A stretch of DNA of 64,000 nucleotides, taken from NCBI GenBank assembly GCA_028554645.1, contig JAQOOI010000017.1, forward strand, positions 372,001-436,000, read 5' to 3'. A model generated the notes under the pieces. That model did not search any database and was not told the DNA's origin. It saw only the letters and a list, made by a program, of their open reading frames with translations. Position 1 is the stretch's first letter. Every line of letters starts with the position of its first letter. This DNA comes from Omphalotus guepiniiformis (Eukaryota; Basidiomycota; Agaricomycetes; Agaricales; Omphalotaceae). A program made the position numbers and the translations under genes. Below are positions 43,985 through 57,168 of this stretch, piece after piece.

Positions 43985-46560
43985 TCAACCCAGATATCCA
44001 CCACGATTCCTAGGATTGCGAACAGCCATCGAAGATTCTTCTTTCGTGGTGTGTACAAGCACCTCAAGAGGAATCTTACGCACTGGGGGCTACAATTCAA
44101 TAACATCATCAATAATCCTGTCATTCACGAAGATCAGGACCGAGAAAACCCTACCTGCGGTTTGGTTTCCGTGGCAAACAAAGGTAGACCGATCTCGTTG
44201 ATAGTACAGCTGTTCATGTTCTTGTCCAGCATTGAGCTGTCAGAGAAAGTCCGTACGCGAGTGCTGTACAACGATCGTTGTTCAGAAGGTTGGAGTATAA
44301 TGTTAGAACCTCCGTCGATGGTGTCACCAGGGAGTATATAAGGGTAATGGCTTTGAAAGTTGTTTTTGGTCTGGAAGTAGTAGCTTGCGTTTACCCTAAG
44401 CAAGAAGTTCATGAGTCGGTCTCTCTGAGATCAGATCGAATTTAAAAACGGAACGGACATGGAAAGGTAGCAGTTCACGTATACTGTGCGTATCATTGGA
44501 TCAGCTGGGCCCGTGAAGGATGAAGAGGAAGGAGCTTACGCTGCGGTAACACTATTTCAGATGTTATAAAGACAGGGTTACTAATGCCTATCGCGTACTA
44601 GAGATTGTTTGTTGTTAGCATGAAGGTTGATCATGACTCAATGATAAACCTTACAGAAATAAGGACCATGGTGGAGAAAATCCTAGTACGATATTAAACA
44701 AACGAGTTTCAATGACGCGACGGATGTACCCACCCTGTGATCATGCCCGTATTGACGAGATAAGCAGACAACATTGTAAAACTTGAATTTGTCCTTCAGA
44801 TGGACGAGCCGCTTGTCAGAAGCATCATCCTGAAGAAATCACGGAAACATTCATCTCACCAAGTTAAATTTGTACCTGATCTTGCTAAGGTATAAACGAG
44901 AGAAATGCCAATAAGAATATCGGTGGTTGATGCTAAGCCCATTGCTACGTAGACCGACCACTGGAGTTTTCACTTTTCAGACGTTGGAATGTGTGGATCA
45001 TTGGAAGGAACTACTAGCCTGGAAGGAGATGTCCAATAGACCATGAAGAGAAGGCACGGTGAATCTGCGGGGCAATCAGTGAGAAGAGATTGCATAGCAT
45101 GACACACCCTCAAGAAACGAGTACGTACACTTCATAGGCAAAGACTGGGTGCAAGGTAACGATGAGATGTAAACCAAGGAAGGGATATGAATATGGAAGA
45201 CGTACAAGTTCCAAATGCTAAACCCATATGATATCAAATGATCAGTTCATTTCTTGATGCGCATCGACTTCATTCAGCTTTACCGTAATCAATAGCAAGA
45301 ACGAATGCCTAATGACGAATCGTTTGGAACAAGTCGCGTCTTCGTATACACTAAGAGCTCACCAGTCCTATCGGTACCCATTTGCTGCTCAGATGTCTGA
45401 CTATATCATAGACAAGAAGCATCACAAATGAGGACTGCAGTACGAGTATTTCGAGAACGCACGTTTCCATATCCGAACGATATACATTCTAGAAGTAAAA
45501 AGTAACTAGTCAGCATCTACGGCCTCATGAAGTTGTGCTGAGAAGAAAGTTGCTCACATCTTCGTGATATCCATTATGATCGTCTACCTCGAAGTGTCAG
45601 CGATCACAAAAGGCTTCACATGCTTTACGTCTTACTTGCATGAAAATTTGAATCTGATGAAGAATACAGATGAATATCGCAGGACACCTAAAGTAATACC
45701 CTCACTCACCTTCAAGCTCCAAATGAACGGCGGAGAAGGATTGCCAATCTGACCAACAGTATAATAATGTGTGGCGTGAAACACGAAACAGACTTGCAGA
45801 GCGTCGATGATCCTGTCGTCGGAAATTTGTACCAAATGAATTGATATTATGAACTTCACGCAGGGATAACGAACGTACCAAAGAAAAGCTATCTGAACAA
45901 GATAGTACACTTCATTCAGTATGAGCAAAAGTACGATAGAAGATTCCAAGGCTTATAAATAGTTTATGACCAAGCGGATCAGATTTATTCGCGCGAGAGA
46001 ACAGGACCGCTTGTGTAGTCGCGATTCCACACAATCTGGAATGGAAACAAGTCTACCGTTCAGCTTTCAGCTTTCGAAAGACATCGTGAAACTTACATTG
46101 ATGCGAGGAAAAGCCCTACTAACAACCCCGTGTAGGTTTCGTGAGCATTGAACGGACGAGGGTCACTGTCCATGGTCGTCCTAGTGTATATCTCCTAGTC
46201 TTGCCAATTCGAGGGCTCAATGCAGCCAGACGAAAGGCTCGTTTTCATCTACACGGTGTAGATAACTAGTATGCAGTAGCGGGAGGAGAAAGGATATGAT
46301 CATCATCTCCCATGTTCGTGTCAGTGTTTAAAGGATGCCATACACACCAAATAAGGTGGTCTCAGTTCCGTTACCTATAAAGAAGCCCCCAAGTTCGAGG
46401 AACACTGATCTGATCTTTGTGTCGCTAGCACATATTTCAGTTGCCACAATTGAGTTCATAGCCATTCGAGTGTATTTTCGGATCACGACCCTGATGTATC
46501 AGTAGTAGCCAGGACCAGCCCTCGTTAACTCTTATAGATACCGAGAGCTCAGAAGGCTGT
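43978..46560. repeat. segmental duplication, copy 2 (partner 36575-39150)
   Basis: Direct repeat of the first copy over coding and flanking DNA. It lacks the minisatellite at the right boundary. Confidence 0.88.
43985..46173 (-). pseudogene. DUF6534-type membrane protein, copy 2, likely disabled
   Basis: Same layout as copy 1: MDSDPRPFNAHETYTGLLVG, ILCGIATTQAVLFSRANKSD, IAFLW, IIDALQVCFVFHATHYYTVG, VNASYYFQTKNN and a tail ending VRNPRNRGGYLG. After the block ending in HK the donor of intron 2 is CTATTT where copy 1 has GTATTT. Reading on meets a stop within the intron and no nearby GT restores the frame. Other splice sites are kept, so the loss looks recent. Expression with an unannotated alternative donor cannot be excluded. 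Confidence 0.6.
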
Positions 46561-47265
46561 GATATTGGCCATAACGAAAACGTTGAACGAACACAAAGGA
46601 TAAGACAAAGGTGGACAAAGGGGCGCACTTCATAGTGTAATAGACCCTTTTGAATGATCCCCGCCGTGATCCTAAGACGCACGTCCCTCATGTATGCATG
46701 TATGATGCCTCTCAGAGTCTGATGACCACTCGAGATACGAATGCTTCGAGATGACGGGATGCCAAACTTCGAGCATGTGTACCTGGAATGAATAAAACCT
46801 ACATGCGCTGCAAGGCGCAGACTCAAGAGCTGAGAATCCTGATCCCCGACATCATGTTGGAGCGATATATCTAGTTTCAAGCACTGCACTAGTGGATTGA
46901 TGAGAATATGTCAAGTCACTGCAAGGGACGTGAGAGTTAAAGAGTATTATCGGATGATACTTCAGAGTACGATCCCGCAAATATCATACAAGCCAGATGC
47001 TTGAATCTGTCTATCAACAAGTGAGGGTGTTTACCGTAATTGCTTCCCTAAACCCTAAATCCGGTTCACGCGCCTGCATACGCGTGAGGAATGGGAAACA
47101 TGTTGAACGTCCCCAACGAATCAAACAGAATTCCTGAAGTCTAGATATCTGTATTTTAGCAAAATCAACTCAGCCAACACACACCAATGATGCCAATTTA
47201 TCCCGCTCACGTCAGTCAGTTGGTGGTTACCGGCAGGGAACCTCAACTGCGAAGGCACCAGAAAA
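46174..47265. other. intergenic, no supported gene
   Basis: Left part is duplicated flank. A minus frame at 46437-46889 (150 codons) has no motif and overlaps the duplicated non-coding region. Nothing else seen. Confidence 0.45.
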
Positions 47266-48886
47266 TCAACCCCTCCAATAATTGGTCTTGATGAAAGGCA
47301 TGGGTGTAACAACGGCCTTGCGTCTGCGATTTCTCACTTCCACTTCAAGCTCTGTGCCCTTCTTGTGTAATCCGTTTTTAACGTAACCCATGGCAATGTT
47401 CTTGCCTAGACTAGGCGAAGGAATACCAGAATTGATGGTTCCAATCTCTTCTTCCCCAGAGAAGATCTTGGCTCCTTCTATATATTCACGTATTCACCAA
47501 AGAAATTAGCGATACCACATGCAAGAAAAAACAAGAGAAGTGCTTACGCCTTGCAGGGGTGCCCTCGATGATGAAACCGACCCTTCGTCTCGGCGGACCA
47601 TTCTTCAAGTGCGCTCTCACACCCTCTGCACCGATAAATTCGCCAGACTCTTTCCTGTCTTTGCCTATGGCAGAGTTAAACTCGAGGTCCTAACCATGGA
47701 GCAAGAAACGCACCAATAACCCAAGACAAGCCAGCTTCTACAGGTGTTGTATCCTCATCTAGGTCGTTACCGTATAGACACATCCCAGCTTCAAGACGAA
47801 GACTATCACGCGCTCCAAGACCCGTGAGTTGTACAGGTTCTTTGGAAAGCAGCTTTGCCACCTCTACAGTCTCGGAAGGAGGGATAGAAATCTGAACAGA
47901 AAAAAACAACTAGATTTTAGCATGTGGGACATTGGAAATGGGGCTGCTGCAAATCTCGAAACCGTCCTCTCCGGTGTAGCCCCCGCGTGCAACGTGCAGG
48001 TTGAATCCCTCGATGGGGACGAATGCGGAAGTTCCGAACGTGAGCTTTGAAAGCTCAAAAGGGGTGAGATTCTGCAAGTACGATGCTGCTTTGGGACCTG
48101 ATCAAAGACGCATATATCAGAATCAGTTGAACTGAAGGGGTAAGGTAAGGTACTGACCTTGCAATGCCAAAAGTCCCCAGTCCTCCAGAACTTCCATCTC
48201 TACGGGACCTTCCCTACCCTTGCCGCTGGTGTTCCATTCCTCTAGCTTTGCCTTGAACCAAGGCAGATCACGATCCCTTCTTCCAGCATTCGTCACGACA
48301 TAGAACGCGTCGGCAGCGTGTTTCGTCACAATTGTGTCATCGATAATCCCTCCTTTCTCGTTGAGGATAACAGAGAGCGTCGAAGAGTAAGGTTTCAACG
48401 AGGACAACGAAGAAGGAGTCAACCATTCTAAAAATTCTGTTGCTGTTTTGCCTCGGAAACTATTCATTTGGCACCGAAATCAGTCCTAATAGGATTTATG
48501 AAGTCGTGATAAACTTACTTGGATTGAACCATATGCCCAACATCGAAAAGACCGACACTGTTACGAACGTGATGGTGACTAGCAACTGCGAGCAGTAAAG
48601 ATCATCCTCTAATGCGACAAGGAAAACGGGGAATCTTGTACCTCCACCAATGTCTCCGTAAGATAAAGGCATCGAGTAGCCAGCAAACGGAACCATCTTG
48701 GCACCATTCTGAACATGAAAATCGTAAAGCCCTGTCTTCCTTAGCTTTAAACAAAGTCAGAAACTTCCACATCTTTCACTTCGATAGCTTGTATGAACTT
48801 AGCTGACTTGACTCTGTCGCATATGTACGCGCTGAAGCCCTGAAGCTCTGAAGAGCTCGTGAAGTGGCAGAACGAAGAAAAACCAT
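47266..48886 (-). CDS. gcvT: aminomethyltransferase, T-protein of the glycine cleavage system
   Basis: Starts at 48886 with a mitochondrial-type presequence ([18 protein letters not shown], rich in Arg, Ser and Ala). Exons then give [123 protein letters not shown] and the end [17 protein letters not shown]...NYWRG. These are the tetrahydrofolate-binding and C-terminal barrel motifs of GcvT. The enzyme releases ammonia from the aminomethyl-lipoyl H-protein and passes the carbon to tetrahydrofolate in the mitochondrial matrix. About 400 residues, usual length. No break seen. Confidence 0.93.
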
Positions 48887-49979
48887 GGCGAAAAGTGGGA
48901 ACCAAGAGACGACAAGGCTAGCTGGTACGAACTTAAATCGTGTCTGCTTCGCTTATGACTGAAAAATGCAGACTTACCGGGGTCCCCTCTCCTGTACTTT
49001 TCGATTGAGTTTTGCGACGGCGTTCCGGCGGTTTTCGTAAATCTCGACCAACGGCGATTACGGCCCGCCACGTCACATGACTACACACGATCCGAGTTTC
49101 GAAATCTTCATCTTCTGAATGTTCAACTTTATCTCTTTGAGAACGTCTTCTATGTTGCCAGATATCACTACGAACTGCTCTTCTAAAGCTGGAGTCGCAA
49201 GTCAGTCGCTTTGACTCATGAAAAGCACAGATGTCATGATCAACAAACACGGCTTTGTGCTCATCAGGATTCAGCATTTTATGGGACTAACACGACACGG
49301 CCGTACCCTTTTCTATGCAAAGTACGGTGGTATCTCGCCGGTAACTTCTGGATGAACATGTACAGCCCTTCATCAGGTTGTCTTCCGCATCCACGATAGG
49401 ATGATACAGTTATGTTAGACGGTATTCCATTTCGTATGTCTTTCTTCTTGATTCCTGTAATGGATCGTGATAACTCATACTACCCTCGACAGCATAATCA
49501 ACAAAAGGAGTTGCATTTAACACGGGTGATACTTATGCAGCGACGTAGAGCAACCTGCGATCCCTTCATCATTGATCATACCTGCCTTGATGACCAGTTG
49601 AATGCTTTTCCTTGGAGACAACACGAACTGGACTTCCGGATAAGGGTTCCAGATCCAAAAATACGCTGTTCCGTATCAGTGTTTACCCTGATTGATTCGA
49701 GTCTAGGGCTCCCTACTGGCAGGCTACAATTCATTGTGTCGAGCATTTCAAGGTATTCGTGATTTGTTATCTGCAGTAGCAGTAGCAACGAACATTGACT
49801 CCCATCCTCGAACCCTCATTCGTTCCCGTTCTCATCGTTCTCATCGTTCTCATCACCTTTGTCGCGTTACGCGTTTAAATATACGAATGTAACTCTCATG
49901 GTACCTTTGGTTGATCCCCCGCCCACCACAATCATTCAAACTTTCCAGCTTATTACGCTTCCCCAGGTGTATTTTCTCT
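48887..49979. other. ambiguous region, possible small minus-strand gene
   Basis: Minus-strand frames of modest length occur at 48933-49277 (MLNPDEHKAVFVDHDICAFH...) and at about 49240-49450 (one frame contains LYMFIQKLPARYHRTLHRKG) with splice-like signals between, but no consistent phase chain could be built and nothing is recognised. On the plus strand an ATG at 49898 opens a frame that may be an upstream exon of the next gene. Confidence 0.35.
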
Positions 49980-50812
49980 ATGATGCAGAGTCTACACTGT
50001 TCAATATATGGTGTACTAGCGGGTCTTACACTTTCATTTTCAATCCCAACTCTCCCTCTATCCATCCTGAACCACGATCGAGAAGTGAAATGGCTCGGGA
50101 TTTTATGCTTCGTAGCAGTATCCCTCTATCATCTCTGTATCTTCGGTTTGACCTACCGAGATGCCAGAGCAAGTCGCGAGCGGCCTTTAGAAAAGGAGAA
50201 AGTATCCTCAGGTTCAGGTACCGAATTCTATAGCTCGACAGCGGGGCTTGTTTGGGCGTTTACTATCCTGTGTTTATGGATCCTTGCCGTTGTGATGAAC
50301 ATCCAAGATACTGTTAATGGTCCAGGAAGTGTATCACCCCTAGAAGTCAACGCTACATGGCGGTATGGTACACAGATCGCTGGGTGTGTCATGATGGGTT
50401 TTGAATGTGGGCTCTGGATAATATTCATCATGTACTGTGCGAGAATGAGGAGGTTGAAGAAGCTAGACTCTATCGGGGAGAAGATATTCGGCTTTGGCCT
50501 CGTGAGTCGTACACTTACTGCTTTTTATTCAACCAGAGCTGACTTTGATTGACCATCCAGTCTCGTACGAATACAGCTGTATCTGAGACAAGTAGAGACC
50601 CTAGAAGTGATCCGGCATCCAGATTTTCCGTAGATTCCATACCGCCGTGAGTATATGCGTACCCGTACCCGCCTCAGTCCGAGTCCAATACGATCTAATG
50701 AGCAATATGTATTTGTAGGCAACTCGTTAGGAAAGGCACTCAAAGGGTTACTGGTACTAGTACTTCCCAGCCCGTGTTGTCTGATGGTATGCATAGCGAG
50801 ACTGAGTCTTGA
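49980..50812 (+). CDS. four-helix integral membrane protein, function unknown
   Basis: From the first in-frame ATG (49980) the main exon runs to 50501, then 50561-50646 and 50719-50812 with canonical borders, ending MHSETES. Hydrophobic segments at about residues 10-30 (YGVLAGLTLSFSIPTLPLSI), 40-60 (WLGILCFVAVSLYHLCIFGL), 95-115 (LVWAFTILCLWILAVVMNI) and 140-160 (GCVMMGFECGLWIIFIMYC) predict four helices. A short Arg/Lys-rich segment and a Ser/Thr-rich tail follow. An extra 5' exon cannot be excluded, since TTG-led sequence is open upstream. I do not recognise the family. Confidence 0.7.
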
Positions 50813-53800
50813 GCTTTGTTGGAATATGTACTAGGACTGTACATGCACGGGGACGATGCCTTTGCGAGTTCGTGACAGTTCGAGTTGATATTAATCATCA
50901 GCCTGAGCCTGAGTTTGTCCGAAGTGTCCTTGCGCGCTTGATCGACATCGTGAATGCGTACATATGTATGTAGTATCTTATCTGTCCCGTCCTTACACCA
51001 GGACTGAGTACTGAGTACTGGCGCCAGGGGTGTCGAAAAGGTTCATTTCTTCACCGTAACAATCACCAAGGTTCAATGGACCCCTCCCCCTGAAATTGAA
51101 AAATATCGCACATCGTACATACAGCATACAGTATGCACATTCCCACAAGCAGCGGCATCGGCGTCCTAAATATATGTACTTACTTATCGAAGATTCAACT
51201 CTCCCAGTGGCGGATCTGAAGGGGGCAGACGGGAGGCAAAATGGTACAGGTACAGTAAACTCAAGGTTAAGTCAGGTTAAGTACAAATTGGGATTTTGTT
51301 ACATCCGGAATTACTTGTGAAACTCGATACTGTATTGAATCTCAGCGAAAGTTTATCTGTATGTAGCTTCATCGACAGGAAAGTGTACCTATGGAGACCT
51401 ACGGTCCAAGGTGGTTGTGCCAGCTGACCAGAGACCTGAATGAACTCTGGCCGCGATACATACAGTACACACATCCCATCGGATTAATACTCTTACTCTT
51501 TGGGAGTATCATAGGACCCCACTCCGAGTCGCCACTTACTCTTACATATGTACTCATATGAAAGGTGGAGCGCAGGGGTCCAAAAAGGGCATCCGGTGGC
51601 GCAGTGAAAAAGCAGAGGAACCACAAACCGGTGTTTTCGATAACACGTTAGGAGCTCTGTGTGTCGTCTGACAGGCTGGAAGAAATATGAAAAGGACATC
51701 ATACGGACGGAAGAACTTGTATACAGTACATGCATATAGGATACTACGCCCAACGCAGTGGTCTATGAAAATGGAGTTATCTGAGTGTAAGTAGATAGAG
51801 TGAGAGGCCAGAGTCTGAGTTGAATTGATAATAAAATCCTGGAGGGACTCTCCTTCGTACAGAATGAGGAGATGGGTGATGCATGCGCAGCGAGAGGTTC
51901 GGCCGTTCGGTCCTGACAGACAGACAGACAAAAGGAGTCTGTCCAAATATGAGCCGTCCATCGTCTTTCCGTAGTTTCGGGTTTCGAGTTTCGTTACAGG
52001 TTGGTCAATGGTGAGATCCGTCGTGGATCTATCATGAGACTCCTAGTCCGAGGATAAGATGAAATCTGGTCGTACTGCATGTACAGTATACACCGTCGCC
52101 GTGGCGCAATGCAGGTGAGCTCCCAGCGAAGGTTCGAAGTAAACGGTGGTCTGCCAGTGGGTAGGGCCTGAACACTGAGGGGCTGAGCGCCAGAGCTCTG
52201 GATCTGGATAGCGAAGTTGAAGCTTGAAGTTCTCGTCGGCCGAGCTCCCGGACCCAGTGGATAGCTGAAAGCAAAGCTCGGGCTCGGGTTCGGGCACAGT
52301 CCCGAGTTCAATAAACTGGAGCTTCACTACTATCGATGGGCAGGTGAAACAGGCTCGCGTCGATGTTCTTGAAATGTTCAGCGGGGCCGCTCCGAGTCGA
52401 GGGCAGAAAATAAAGACAATTTAAACAACACTGGAAGCTGGAAGTGTTATCGTCAGCCTAATGTCTCCTCCAAAGCATAATACGTGCCCTACCTTGATGA
52501 CGCTCATGCCAGACTGAAAAAGCCGCAACGAAGTACTGACCGACCGACCCCGGGGTCGTGTCTGAGTGAGTTATCACAAGGAACAGAACCATCACCACCA
52601 AAAAAACCCCGAATGTACTCCGGGGAAACCAAATCACCACTGCTGGTAAGTATAGTATGTATAATTCCGCATTGACCCCATCCATGTCTGATATGGAAGT
52701 CTGAGGAACGCCACCTACATACCATACCATACCATACTCTACCATACTGTACATACTGTACACAGAGAAGGGGGTGGAGAAGAGGGGGAGGGGGGGTCGC
52801 TGATCGAGAAGACTGGTTGGCGGCAGAATCTTTGACACGCGAGGAGTAAGGGAGGCTCTGGATTCCAAGGCCACAAATGGGTACAAGCAAGAAGCTAGGT
52901 AGGCAGGGGCACGAGGATACGACGTGAGGACCTCCTGACTTGGGGTTGCTCAGCGTAGCTCCAGAAGGAAAGGCTCAGAGAGACCGAACGCGGAGAAAAC
53001 GAGACCGACGCGGCCTTGCGACTGTCAGGCCATCAGTACTCTAGAGTACATACGCTCCGGGCTTGTCGTCGAAGTTGGGATAACCCACAGTTCTTCTTTT
53101 CTGTGCCTTGTAGGGATTCTCCAATATCATGAGCGAATAAGCATAAGGAAGATTCAGGGTTGATGATGATGTTAAATTTATGTATGTCGAAGACAAGACA
53201 AATTCTCTTTTAAACTTGGAAACCAATTTTTTTTTCTTTGAGAAATGGAATGGAGACACTGGGTGTTTGTCACAGGTACCCCCGCCCCACAAATTGTGGG
53301 ATCACTGGCTATCACTGGGAGTTGCTGTAAGCAGTTAGATCGGATCTTTTTTCACGTACTGCGAGAAGTTTGAACTTACTGGGATTGGGAAACGATGATC
53401 ACATAGACAGAAGGAGCTGCGTTTTTCAGGTATCGTACCGTATATAGGACGACTCTTCCACGGAAAACACGCGCTTCAGACCTTGATACGAGAAAATACG
53501 AAACCCATCATCGCAAGCAAATTTCGCTTGCTTGAGAATGGAAATGGATGTCAAGTTTTCAAGGGGAAGGGTCCAATCCTTTTTTTTTCAAGCGGCGGTC
53601 ACGGCGGCGTATCATAAGTAGTAATCGTCGTCCATGCGGCGGAGCCGTCAATACATAGCTTCCCCGTGTCTGTGGTTTTCTAGAAAAAAGGAAGTTAGCG
53701 ATTTCGATTAAGAGGCAAGCTAAAATCGGTTTATTAACTCTGGAAATTGTTGCGCCTGATTTGCAGGGTACTCGGAAGTATCATCTACGGAATATCATGT

Positions 53801-54631
53801 CAGAACGGGGACGAGGGCAGTGAGCATATAGCCAGTAGATGAAGTGCAACGGGTGAGCATGAGTAGTAGGATATTTCTACAGAGTCAGTTGTCGGGAGCA
53901 AGCGGAAAGGTCACAACTTTTCCCTGATTCGGTCATGTAACGTAACGCCTGTCACACTGTTTTCCCTCTGACCGAACCACGCCTGGCCTGGCAGAATTGA
54001 CATTTCCTTTACGTCCTCAATTTACCACTCAAAGTCAGTCAGAGAAGAGAAGGGGGCCCAGCTCCTTCGCGGAACCTTCTTACTTGAAAGCCCTTTCTTT
54101 TGGACTTCAAATCGACCACAATTTTATATAAGTGCCACTCACTCCCGACAGTTCGAAATACGTATCCATCGCCAGCCATCGAAATGTTTCTTTTTTGTGA
54201 AGAACGAGCGAGACTGGGAGGAATTGACTGACGAACGCGTATCTTGGGATGTGGGCTCTCGCCTATCGCCTCTGCGACCTTCGATTTTTGCCTTTTTTTA
54301 GGGTGGATCTAGTAAGGAATAGGTAGTTTCCAACTCAATCAATTCATTCATTCGTTGTTATATTTTTTTGCGCACCGTAACCTCAAATTTTCCCCTGGAT
54401 CCATCTGGGTTTCCAAAGCTTCTTTCGAGTCGCGTGGTCGTCTAGAATTTTTTACTTTTTGCGTCTAACTACGTACTTGCTTCTCTCGGCGTTCTTTCCC
54501 TTACTTATACCGCTTTTTCGGGGGTCGTAGGGCGAAGCTACTAGCCCCCGAACTTCACACTCGTTCAAACTGTTCACTGCTAGCCCTACCTCAATCGTGT
54601 CTCATTCGTTTTGTCCCTTAGTTCACCAGAG
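50813..54631. other. long intergenic region without supported genes
   Basis: 3.8 kb with only short overlapping frames. It has short repeats such as CATAC units around 52720-52765 and a GACA run near 51917. From about 54200 it becomes pyrimidine-rich, as expected of a basidiomycete promoter, in front of the gene at 54632. A non-coding RNA or long 5' leader is possible but not visible. Confidence 0.5.
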
Positions 54632-57168
54632 ATGTCTGCACCAATCGTTATCGACAACACGTACGAGTTTCACTTACAGTGTATACGAATGGCATTGAAC
54701 ATTTATTTTCCCTTTCTTTTTAATAGGATGGGAGCGGCTTTCATCGGGGTCATTGTGGCGGGGATGTAAGTGTTCCTACCTTGCGTCCTACGAATCTCTT
54801 CATCCTTACCATTTTTCACAGCCTGTATGGAGGTCTGCAATTTTTCTACCCTTGAAATCGACTTGTAAACTGAACCCGCCGTAGTATCTGCTATCCAATG
54901 CTGCTACTACTTCACCCACCAGAGCGACCGCTGGGAACTACGTGGTTTGGTAGGTTCAAGGATGGTATTCCAACCCTAGAAACTCTATCGATTTTGTTCG
55001 TTCGAAATCAGGTTGCAGTGGTTATGGCTGTGGACACCGTACACCAGATTTTAATCTCTCACACGGGTATGTTTTTGAGCATATATGCGATTGACCTTGT
55101 GGGCGGATGACTGAGGCTTTTTCTTTTTTTGTAGTATATACGTACTTGGTCTCGAACTACGCGAACCCTCCGGCACTGGGGTCTGTCGTATGGTACGTGT
55201 TCTGTAGAGACCTACGAGGAGGGTCGCTGATTGGGTTTCTTTTCTCTAGGAGCCTTCTGGTATGTATCGAATCAATAATATCTCGCTCGCAACTTACTAA
55301 CGACACACCCTCTAGGTCGAAGTGTTATTCAACGTACGCATGCTCCACATAGCCATTCCCCCCTTCTCATAGTATCTCGCTCTGGCTAGGGTCTCGCGGC
55401 GTTATTCGTTCAATGGTACGTTACCTGCTCGGTACCCCCTAGTTTCCTATCAATCGACTGATTGGCTGACTTTCCCCCCAGCTTCCTCACGTTCAGGATT
55501 TGGAAACGTACGTCGAGTCTCAAACCCAACTTCCCTCCTCTTATACGAGAACTAACGGTAGTCTCATAGTCAGCTCTAAGAAAATATGGATTACCGCCCT
55601 TGCTGTACGTCTCCCCTCGCCGACTACTAACCATCTAGATGATAACGATATTGATTTCTTCGTTTTAATTTTCTCAGATGATGTTGGTTCTCGCTGAATT
55701 CGGTACGTCGTTATATGCGGACTTAGGCTATGTAGATGTGTGCGTTGACGAGAGGTTGTGTACCAGGATGTGTTCTCGGTAAGGTTTTCAATCCATTAAA
55801 TAAGTTCGGTTTTTTACTGATACACACCTTCCCTATCTAGCGTTCAGCGTCATCGCGTATGTGACTCTCAAAATCTATCAATGTTCCGCACCCAATTCTT
55901 CTTACACATCACTATCTTAGACTCCTCCGTGTGAAGACATTCGCTGAACTGGCAGTCGAGCTCAAAGTGAGTTGAGTTTCTCCTCGAGTTCCTCAATCAG
56001 TCTCCTCGTCTCTTTTTGTTGAATCGTCCGTAACTTATGATCACGATAGGGTCTCTCAATCACAGTCAATGCCTTAGCTGCTTGTGGTGATGTTGTTATC
56101 GCGGGTACACTCACGTATCTCTTGCAAAACTCGAAGACGGGTTTCCGCAGGTAAGCCTTTTTTTGTCTTTCTAGTGGAAGCACCGTCCACTAGTGTCGCT
56201 AATGCTAACGACTTGGTGATGCAGATCGGACACGATGATTAATAAATTGGTTCGTTTGTGTCCCTTGCCCTCCCCCTCTGGAACTGAAGATTCTCGTTTC
56301 GGGATAGACTATCTTTGCTGTTAATACTGGTGCTTTGACTAGGTGAGTCCGAGTCCGTTGGACATTTCGTGTTGGGTGGTTTTGACTGATTGGATTGGTT
56401 GTAGTCTCTGTGCGATTGCATCATTGACATCGGTGAGGGTCCTACATCCCTTCCTATCCATATGATATCCCATTCTCAACATTCCCCTAGATCCTGGCCG
56501 CTCCGAATACGTTCATCTACATCGCGTTCTTTTTCTGTATGGGTCGACGTGCGTCATTTACTCGCAATTCACTTACTTTCCTATGCCAATGATAACCACT
56601 TCGGAAAATGCATACGCATGTACGCAGTGTACGCAAACTCCCTCCTTGCGACACTCAACGCACGCAAGATGATCCGAAAGGCTGCCGAGGGTATCAACAG
56701 TACAGGCGATCAAGCTTCGTTTGCGTTAAAAGACTATGCGAAGAATTCTTCGTTTGCTTCTGCCAAGTCGTCATCAAGGGTGAGTGATATAAGAACACCT
56801 TCTGTTCTTTACTATCCATCTATCCATTCAGCGCACCCTACTAATCTTTCGATGTTTCGTTATTACTATGTAGCAACAAAGACCACAAAATATTTCTATT
56901 AAGATTGATACTACGATGACTACAGACCTTGATGGACCTTGTCCGAATCGTTCGAAGGGGAAGGAAGAGGAGGCTGAGGCTGATGCTAGTGGTGAGGAAT
57001 CGGAGTTGTCGGGTATTTCGCCTGGGGTGAGTGGGGTTTGGGTTTGTTTTACTTGCGTTTGGTTGGTTATTGATTGTTGAGACGATGACGTCTGTTTAGG
57101 ATTTGGATTTGGAATCAAACCTTGGTACTAGTCTTCGTAGTCTCAATAGCAATATTGAAGCTATCTGA
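54632..57168 (+). CDS. DUF6534-type seven-helix membrane protein
   Basis: About 17 small exons chain in phase from MSAPIVIDN (54632-54660) through TMGAAFIGVIVAGILYGVSA, IQCYYYFTHQ, VVMAVDTVHQILISHT, VYTYLVSNYANPPALGSVVW, VEVLFN, GLAALFVQCFLTFRIWK, IWITALAMMLVLAEFG, VKTFAELAVELK, NALAACGDVVIAGTLTYLLQ, TIFAVNTGALTSLCAIASL, APNTFIYIAFFFCMGRLYAN and SLLATLNARK, to a hydrophilic acidic tail ending SLRSLNSNIEAI. The seven hydrophobic blocks, the NYANP motif and the LYANSLLATLNAR signature are typical of DUF6534 proteins, a large agaricomycete family of unknown function with GPCR-like topology. All splice borders are GT-AG. Some tiny exons (10-18 bases) are uncertain at the base level. Confidence 0.87.

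Noticed and set aside
49412..49762. 116-residue plus-strand frame
   Set aside because: Overlaps minus-strand frames of equal quality and has no recognisable motif; the region is reported as ambiguous instead.
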